A stretch of DNA of 10,835 bases, from the NCBI GenBank assembly GCA_945952355.1, contig CAMFIW010000048.1, positions 1 to 10,835 on the forward strand, given 5' to 3'. Made by a program: the position numbers and the translations under genes. Each line of letters starts with the position of its first letter. Position 1 is the first letter of the stretch. Positions 6,371 through 10,835 of this stretch are shown one piece after another. This stretch comes from an uncultured Phenylobacterium sp. (lineage in GTDB: Bacteria > Pseudomonadota > Alphaproteobacteria > Caulobacterales > Caulobacteraceae). The notes below the pieces were generated by a model. It made no database searches. It saw only the letters and a program-made list of their open reading frames with translations, and was not told where the DNA came from.

Positions 6371-7759
6371 ATGGACGGCGACGTTCGCATCAATCCCTAT
6401 CTGGCGGGCAACTTCGCCCCGGTCCGCAGCGAGGACGACTTCGTCGCCAAGGTCACCGGCGAGATCCCGCGCGAGCTCAACGGCACGCTTTACCGCACCG
6501 GCCCGAACCCGCAGTTCGAGCCCCGCGACAAGAACTACCACTGGTTCACCGGCGACGGGATGATCCACGCCTTCCGCGTCGAGGACGGCAAAGTCACGTA
6601 CAAGAACCGCTATGTCCGCACGCCGAAGTGGGAGCTGGAGCACGAGCACGGCCGCTCGCTGTTCGCCGGCTTCAACCCGATGGCCTCCGACCCTATCGCC
6701 ATGGGCAAGGACGGCGGCGTCGCCAACACCAACATCCTGTTCCACGCCGGCAAGCTGCTGGCGCTCGAGGAGGGCCACATGCCCTTCGAGATGGAGCCGG
6801 GCGCGCTGAACTCCATCGGCTATGCCGAGGCCTATCGCGGCCGCGTCACCGCCCACCCGAAGCTCGACCCCAAGACCGGCGAGATGGTCTGGTTCGGCTA
6901 TGGCGTCGGCGACATGCCCCTGTCGGCCGGGATGAGCTACGGCGTCACCGACGCCTCCGGCAAAGTCGTCCGCCGCTCGGACTTCCAGGCGCCCTATTCG
7001 GCCATGGTCCACGACTTCCTGGTCACCGAGAACTACGTCCTGTTCCCGATCATGCCGCTGACCGGCAGCTTGGAACGCGCCATGAAGGGCCTGCCCGCCT
7101 ATGCCTGGGAGCCGGAGAAGCCGGTTCAGGTGGGCGTCATGCGCCGTGACGCCGACGTCTCGACGATCCGCTGGTTCAACGCCCCGGCCAGCTACGTCTT
7201 CCACCCGATGAACGCCTACGAGGTCGACGGCAAGATCGTCGCCGAGGTCTGCCGCTACGACGCCGCCCCGCTGTTCCCGATGGCCGACGGCTCGCCCGGC
7301 CAGCGCACCGCCGCACGCCTGACCCGCTGGACCTTCGACCTGTCGGGCAAGACCGACGCGATCAAGGAAGAGGCGATCGACGATCTCGATTCCGAGTTCC
7401 CGCGCTTCGACGAGCGTCTGGCGGGCTCGGCCTACCGGCATGGCTACTACGCGGCCGATCCCACCAACACCAAGTCGGTGAAGCTGAACGCCATCGCCCA
7501 CATCGACCTCAAGACCGGACATCGCCAGGTCTATGCGCTCAGCGGCGGCGACATGACTTCCGAGCCGGTCTTCACACCGCGCTCGGCCGATGCGCCGGAG
7601 GGGGACGGCTGGCTGACGGCGGTGGTCTACCGCGCCGCCGAGAATCGCTCCGACTTCGTGGTGTTCGACGCCCAGAACGTCGCCAAGGGCCCGATCGGCG
7701 TCGCCGAGCTGCCGCGCCGCGTCCCCTTCGGCTTCCACGGCAACTGGGTCTCCGCCTAG
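6371..7759 (+). CDS. Carotenoid-oxygenase family non-heme iron dioxygenase
   Basis: The 462-residue protein is a carotenoid cleavage oxygenase-family enzyme (retinal pigment epithelial membrane protein fold, a seven-bladed propeller). It cleaves a C=C bond with O2 to give two carbonyl products. All four iron-binding histidines are visible in their usual contexts: His162 in AHPKLDP, His214 in MVHDF, His278 in FHPMNAYE and His456 in GFHGNWV near the C-terminus. The N-terminal LNGTLYRTGPNPQFEP and HWFTGDGMIHAF motifs are also typical. Family substrates include carotenoids, apocarotenoids and lignostilbenes; I cannot choose among them from the sequence. ATG 6371 is preceded by GGGAGA at a suitable distance, and homologous sequence begins there. 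A longer in-frame start at 6167 would add only arginine/proline-rich sequence overlapping the DUF2855 gene. No signal peptide, so it is cytosolic. Confidence 0.95.
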   Translation: MDGDVRINPYLAGNFAPVRSEDDFVAKVTGEIPRELNGTLYRTGPNPQFEPRDKNYHWFTGDGMIHAFRVEDGKVTYKNRYVRTPKWELEHEHGRSLFAGFNPMASDPIAMGKDGGVANTNILFHAGKLLALEEGHMPFEMEPGALNSIGYAEAYRGRVTAHPKLDPKTGEMVWFGYGVGDMPLSAGMSYGVTDASGKVVRRSDFQAPYSAMVHDFLVTENYVLFPIMPLTGSLERAMKGLPAYAWEPEKPVQVGVMRRDADVSTIRWFNAPASYVFHPMNAYEVDGKIVAEVCRYDAAPLFPMADGSPGQRTAARLTRWTFDLSGKTDAIKEEAIDDLDSEFPRFDERLAGSAYRHGYYAADPTNTKSVKLNAIAHIDLKTGHRQVYALSGGDMTSEPVFTPRSADAPEGDGWLTAVVYRAAENRSDFVVFDAQNVAKGPIGVAELPRRVPFGFHGNWVSA

Positions 7760-7813
7760 TCGCCCCGGCCCCGCCTGCGCTAAGCCTGTCCTCGGGCTTG
7801 GAGGGCGGACCGC

Positions 7814-8776
7814 ATGCGGATCTTCGGAACCATCCTGGCGGCGCTGAGCCTGGCCGGCGCCGCCCATGCCGCCGCGCCCGGCCTGCCCGCCATCCAGCGC
7901 CCGTTCGAGGCGGTGAAGCCGGTCGCCAGCCTCAAGGTTTCCGGCACGGCCGACTGGGTCGCCGTCGCCCGCGACGCCGTCTGGGTCGGCGGCTCCGGCC
8001 CCGACCTGGTGGTCCGCATCGACCCGCGAACCAACAGCATCACCGACCGCGTCGCGCTGCCTGGCGAACCCTGCGCCGGTATGGTCCTCGGCTTCGGCGC
8101 GCTCTGGGCGCCGCTTTGCGGCGATCATCCGGGCCTGGCTCGCATCGACCTATCCACCCGCAAGCTCGACCGCGTCACGCCCCTGCCGGCGGTCATGGCC
8201 GAGGCGGGAATCGCCGCGGCCGGCGACAGCCTCTGGCTGCCGGTCGACGACAGGGGCGGTTTCGCCCGACTCGATCCCGCCACGGGCCGTGTGCGCAGTG
8301 TGCTCGCCTTGCCGCCCGGCTCGTTCAATCCGCTGGGGCAGGGCGACCGCCTTTGGGTCACCAGCACAAAGGCCGACCGCCTCACGGCCGTGGACGCCCG
8401 CAATGCCGTCGTGATCGGCCATGCGCGGACCGGCCCGCAACCCCGCTTCCTGGCCGCCGGCGCCGGCGCGGTCTGGACCCTCAACCAAGGCGACGGATCG
8501 GTCACTCGTATCGAAGCCGCCAGCATGAAGGTCACGGCCACCACACCGCTTGGCATCCCGGGCCACGGCGGCGATATCGCCTTCGCGCGGGGCTGGGTGT
8601 TCGCCACGCTGATGGGCGTGCCGCTCACCGCCGTGAGCGCCGCCGACGCCCGGCCCGTGCGCCAATGGGTCGGCCCTGGGGGCGATTCTCTCCGCATCGG
8701 CCACGGCGCGGTCTGGCTCACCGACTATCGAAAGGGCTTCGTCGCCCGCTATCCGTTGGCCCGGCTGGTCCCATGA
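7814..8776 (+). CDS. Secreted YVTN/YncE-like beta-propeller protein
   Basis: The 320-residue protein starts with a signal peptide (MRIFGTILAALSLAGAAHA, cleavage near 19-20), so it is periplasmic or secreted. The mature part consists of seven degenerate repeats. Each has a small-hydrophobic-Trp/Phe element such as AVWVGG, ALWAPL, SLWLPV, RLWVTS, AVWTLN, WVFATL and AVWLTD, most of them followed by an (A/V)RID-type strand such as VRIDPRT or ARLDPATG. This predicts a seven-bladed propeller similar to YncE/Vgb-type folds. Two cysteines about 15 residues apart (PCAGMV and LCGDH, near 86-102) could form a disulfide. No catalytic residues are recognisable, and a binding role is as likely as an enzymatic one. 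ATG 7814 has GGAGGG eight bases upstream. It lies 54 bp after the dioxygenase gene and could be read through from that operon. Confidence 0.85.
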   Translation: MRIFGTILAALSLAGAAHAAAPGLPAIQRPFEAVKPVASLKVSGTADWVAVARDAVWVGGSGPDLVVRIDPRTNSITDRVALPGEPCAGMVLGFGALWAPLCGDHPGLARIDLSTRKLDRVTPLPAVMAEAGIAAAGDSLWLPVDDRGGFARLDPATGRVRSVLALPPGSFNPLGQGDRLWVTSTKADRLTAVDARNAVVIGHARTGPQPRFLAAGAGAVWTLNQGDGSVTRIEAASMKVTATTPLGIPGHGGDIAFARGWVFATLMGVPLTAVSAADARPVRQWVGPGGDSLRIGHGAVWLTDYRKGFVARYPLARLVP

Positions 8777-8811
8777 CGCGCGCAGAGGTTTCGGTGCGAC
8801 GCGGGCCGGTC

Positions 8812-8817
8812 TAGGCT
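8812..8817 (+). promoter_or_regulatory. Possible -10 element for a nearly leaderless transcript
   Basis: TAGGCT fits the TANNNT pattern and ends nine bases before the ATG of the DUF1345 gene. No Shine-Dalgarno-like sequence stands between it and the start. Such spacing is seen in leaderless mRNAs of GC-rich bacteria. No good -35 is present, so this is tentative. Confidence 0.3.
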
Positions 8818-8826
8818 GGCGCTCCG

Positions 8827-9528
8827 ATGTCTGTCACCCCCGCCCCGTCCCGCACCCGCGCTGAGCGCATCATGCGCTTGGCCACCACACGCCCCAACCT
8901 GGTCGGCGGCGCCCTGGTGGGCCTGGTCGGTTGGGCCGTGCTGGCCTTCATCCCGGAACTGCGCTGGAGCACGCGCAGCATCCTGGCCTGGGACGCCGGC
9001 TGCCTCGCCTTCATCCTCGGCCTGATGATCCACATGGCCGGCAAGGGCCCCGACGAGCTGCGCGCCAAGGCGGCGGCCCAGGACGAGGGGCAGGGCCTGA
9101 TCCTCGGCATCGTGCTCTGCGCCTGTATCGCCAGCCTGGGCTCGATCGCCGCCGAGCTCGGCCTGGCCAAGGACGCGCCAGGCCTGGAGCGCACCCTGCG
9201 CATCGGCCTCGCCGCCGTGACCGTGGCTGTGTCCTGGTTCGTGGTGCAGCTGATCTTCGCCCTGCACTACGCCAACATGTATTATACGGCTGGACGGGAG
9301 GGCGGGCTGGCCTTTCCCCACGACAAGCACTGCGGCGAGCCGCCGGAGCCCGACTACTGGGACTTCATCCACTTCGCCGTGGTGATCGGCGCCGCAGCCC
9401 AGACCGCTGACATCGCCTTCACTTCGAAATCGTTGCGAAGGATCGGCACCCTGCACAGCCTGATCGCGTTCGTGTTCAATACCGTGGTGCTGGCCCTCAG
9501 CATCAACCTCCTGGCCTCCATCGTCTGA
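8827..9528 (+). CDS. DUF1345 family integral membrane protein
   Basis: The 233-residue protein has about six hydrophobic segments, at roughly 25-43, 52-70, 90-110, 126-147, 180-197 and 209-231. The motif QLIFALHYANMYY (141-153) and the following DYWDFIHFAVVIGAAAQTAD and RRIGTLHSLIAFVFNT regions are characteristic of DUF1345 inner-membrane proteins. No function is established for the family. The gene is followed 14 bp later by the DoxX-like gene and then by an MDR oxidoreductase, so the three probably form one transcript. The start lacks a ribosome site, which agrees with leaderless translation or with a start slightly different from the one chosen. Confidence 0.88.
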   Translation: MSVTPAPSRTRAERIMRLATTRPNLVGGALVGLVGWAVLAFIPELRWSTRSILAWDAGCLAFILGLMIHMAGKGPDELRAKAAAQDEGQGLILGIVLCACIASLGSIAAELGLAKDAPGLERTLRIGLAAVTVAVSWFVVQLIFALHYANMYYTAGREGGLAFPHDKHCGEPPEPDYWDFIHFAVVIGAAAQTADIAFTSKSLRRIGTLHSLIAFVFNTVVLALSINLLASIV

Positions 9529-9542
9529 CCCCAGTCTCGTCC

Positions 9543-9974
9543 ATGTCCCCGGTCGTTCTTCGCGTCGTCCTGCGCTGGCTCTTGTGCGCCGTCTATGTCG
9601 GGTTCGGGTTCGTGCACCTGAAGATCGCGCCCTGGCTCGCGCCCCTGGTGCCCGCCTGGGTCCCGGACCCCCTCGCCATGATCAAGTTCACCGGCCTTTG
9701 CGAGATCATCGGCGGGCTGGGCCTGCTGGTCGCGCCGGTGCGGCCCCTGGCCGGGGCGATGTTGGCGATCTATGCGGTCTGCGTCTATCCGGCCAACCTG
9801 CACCACGCCTTCGACCATGTGCAGGTCAAGGGCATGCCGTCGAGCTGGTGGTATCACGCCCCGCGCCTGGCCTTTCAGCCGGTCTTCATCTGGTGGGCCC
9901 TGTTCGCTGGCGAAGTGATCGACTGGCCCTTTCCGCGCCGCCTGCGTGCGACCGGTCCCCGCATCCTGGCCTAG
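9543..9974 (+). CDS. DoxX-like small membrane protein
   Basis: The 143-residue protein has four predicted membrane segments at about 8-24, 44-64, 68-86 and 107-124. The pattern matches DoxX-family proteins: a histidine after the first segment (GFVHLKIAPWLAPLVP), the GLCEIIGGLGLL second segment with Glu54, and YPANLHHAF (82-90). DoxX-like proteins are linked in other bacteria to membrane redox balance and quinone or thiol chemistry, but this branch has no defined role. The ATG is 14 bp after the DUF1345 stop without an obvious ribosome site, so translation may depend on coupling. The next gene starts 11 bp downstream. Confidence 0.8.
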   Translation: MSPVVLRVVLRWLLCAVYVGFGFVHLKIAPWLAPLVPAWVPDPLAMIKFTGLCEIIGGLGLLVAPVRPLAGAMLAIYAVCVYPANLHHAFDHVQVKGMPSSWWYHAPRLAFQPVFIWWALFAGEVIDWPFPRRLRATGPRILA

Positions 9975-9985
9975 AGGCGCATCCG

Positions 9986-10835
9986 ATGAAGGCGATCTGG
10001 TACGACCGCACAGGTCCCGCGCGTGAGGTCCTCGAATTCGGCGAGCGCCCGACGCCCCAGCCCGGCCACGGCCAGGCCCTGGTCCGCGTGCGCGCCTCCG
10101 GCGTCAATCCGTCCGATGTCGGCCTGCGCGGCGGCGGGGCGGGGCCCATGGCCTATCCGCGCGTCACGCCCAATAGCGACGGCGCGGGCGTGGTCGAAGC
10201 CGTTGGGCCGGGGGTCGATCTCGGCTGGGTCGGCAAGCGGGTCTGGTTCTACAACGGCCAGCGCAACGGCCGCGCGTTCGGATCCGCGGCGGAGTATATC
10301 GAACTCGACCTCGACCTGCTCACCGCGTTGCCGGACGAGGTGTCCTTCGCCGAGGGAGCCACGCTCGGAATTCCCTGCATGACCGCCCACCGCAGCCTGT
10401 TCCTGGCCGGCCCGGTCCAGGGGCGCACGGTTCTGGTGACGGGCGGCGCGGGGGCGGTAGGTCACTACGCCGTCCAGCTTGCCAAGTGGGCCGGCGCCAC
10501 GGTGATCGCCACGGTCAGCTCGCAGGCCAAGGCAGAGCGCGCCCGCACGGGCGGGGCGGACCACGTGATCGACTATCGGACCGAGGATGTCGCCGCGCGC
10601 GTGCGCGAGCTGACCGATGGCGCGGGTGTCGATCATATCGTCGACGTGGATTTCGGCGGCAATCTCGCGGCCAGCCTGGCCTGCCTCAAGATGAATGGCT
10701 CGCTCGCCTACTACGCCACCCGCGGCGGGGCGACACCGGCCGTGCCGTCCGGGGCGCTGATGCGCCTGAACCTGTCGGTGTCGGGGGTCTATCTGCCCGT
10801 CTCGCCGCATCCGGCGCGCAAGCGGGCTCAAACGG
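9986..10835 (+). CDS. Zinc-independent MDR oxidoreductase (NADPH:quinone reductase-like), 3' end missing
   Basis: The 283 residues present belong to the medium-chain dehydrogenase/reductase superfamily, quinone-oxidoreductase branch. The N-terminal GroES-like domain shows ASGVNPSDV (38-45), which replaces the zinc-binding motif of alcohol dehydrogenases, and the GAGVVEAVGPGV segment (66-77). The Rossmann domain begins at about 148 with VLVTGGAGAVGHYAVQLAKWAG, containing the AxxGxxG-type nucleotide loop GGAGAVG (153-159). It continues with ADHVIDYR (191-198) and GAGVDHIVD (212-220). Catalytic zinc ligands are absent, so it should reduce quinones or activated C=C bonds with NADPH. ATG 9986 has AGAGGCG eight bases upstream, overlapping the stop of the DoxX-like gene, which indicates coupled translation. 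Family members are near 320-340 residues, so about 40-60 residues lie beyond the window. Confidence 0.93.
   Translation, partial: MKAIWYDRTGPAREVLEFGERPTPQPGHGQALVRVRASGVNPSDVGLRGGGAGPMAYPRVTPNSDGAGVVEAVGPGVDLGWVGKRVWFYNGQRNGRAFGSAAEYIELDLDLLTALPDEVSFAEGATLGIPCMTAHRSLFLAGPVQGRTVLVTGGAGAVGHYAVQLAKWAGATVIATVSSQAKAERARTGGADHVIDYRTEDVAARVRELTDGAGVDHIVDVDFGGNLAASLACLKMNGSLAYYATRGGATPAVPSGALMRLNLSVSGVYLPVSPHPARKRAQT

Noticed and set aside
7760..7813. Nested short inverted repeats (CCGCC/GGCGG around AAGCC/GGCTT) as a terminator after the dioxygenase
   Set aside because: The arms are five bases, the outer arms overlap the next ribosome site, and no T-run follows.
6353..8128. Long minus-strand open frame (591 codons) opposite the dioxygenase and propeller genes
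   Set aside because: It is antisense to two proteins with clear family motifs; its own translation has none and crosses a gene boundary.

Overview
The window is about 10.8 kb of GC-rich, gene-dense bacterial chromosome. A large TonB-dependent receptor, a DUF2855 protein, a carotenoid-oxygenase family enzyme and many GTG/ATG starts in a GC-biased third-position background suggest an alphaproteobacterium. Caulobacterales (Caulobacter/Phenylobacterium-like) is my best guess and Sphingomonadales the alternative. This is inferred from gene content, not from a marker gene. I see no rRNA, tRNA, CRISPR array, insertion sequence or integrase.

Left part, minus strand (1-5210). Reading in the direction of transcription from 5210 downwards: a TetR-family regulator, an epoxide hydrolase of the microsomal/EHN type, a low-specificity threonine-aldolase-like PLP enzyme, a 295-bp intergenic region, and a TonB-dependent outer-membrane receptor whose C-terminus runs off the left edge. 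The intergenic region (2045-2339) is unusually rich in structure. It holds a perfect PHO-box-like tandem repeat, a 12-bp direct repeat, a GGACAAA/TTTGTCC inverted repeat, a hairpin behind the aldolase gene and a hairpin in the receptor leader.

Right part, plus strand (5298-10835). A DUF2855 protein and a carotenoid-oxygenase family dioxygenase form a tight pair that starts divergently from the tetR gene. A secreted seven-repeat beta-propeller protein follows. Then come a DUF1345 membrane protein, a small DoxX-like membrane protein and a zinc-independent MDR (quinone-reductase-like) oxidoreductase cut by the right edge. These last three are closely spaced.

The most coherent unit is centred on the 87-bp divergent gap 5211-5297. 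It contains a near-perfect 24-bp palindrome that looks like the TetR operator. The regulator therefore probably controls itself, the epoxide hydrolase behind it, and the DUF2855/dioxygenase pair on the other side. An enzyme set of oxidative C=C cleavage plus epoxide hydrolysis plus an uncharacterised reductase-like protein suggests a small inducible pathway for an apocarotenoid, stilbene-like or terpenoid compound. The substrate cannot be read from the sequence.
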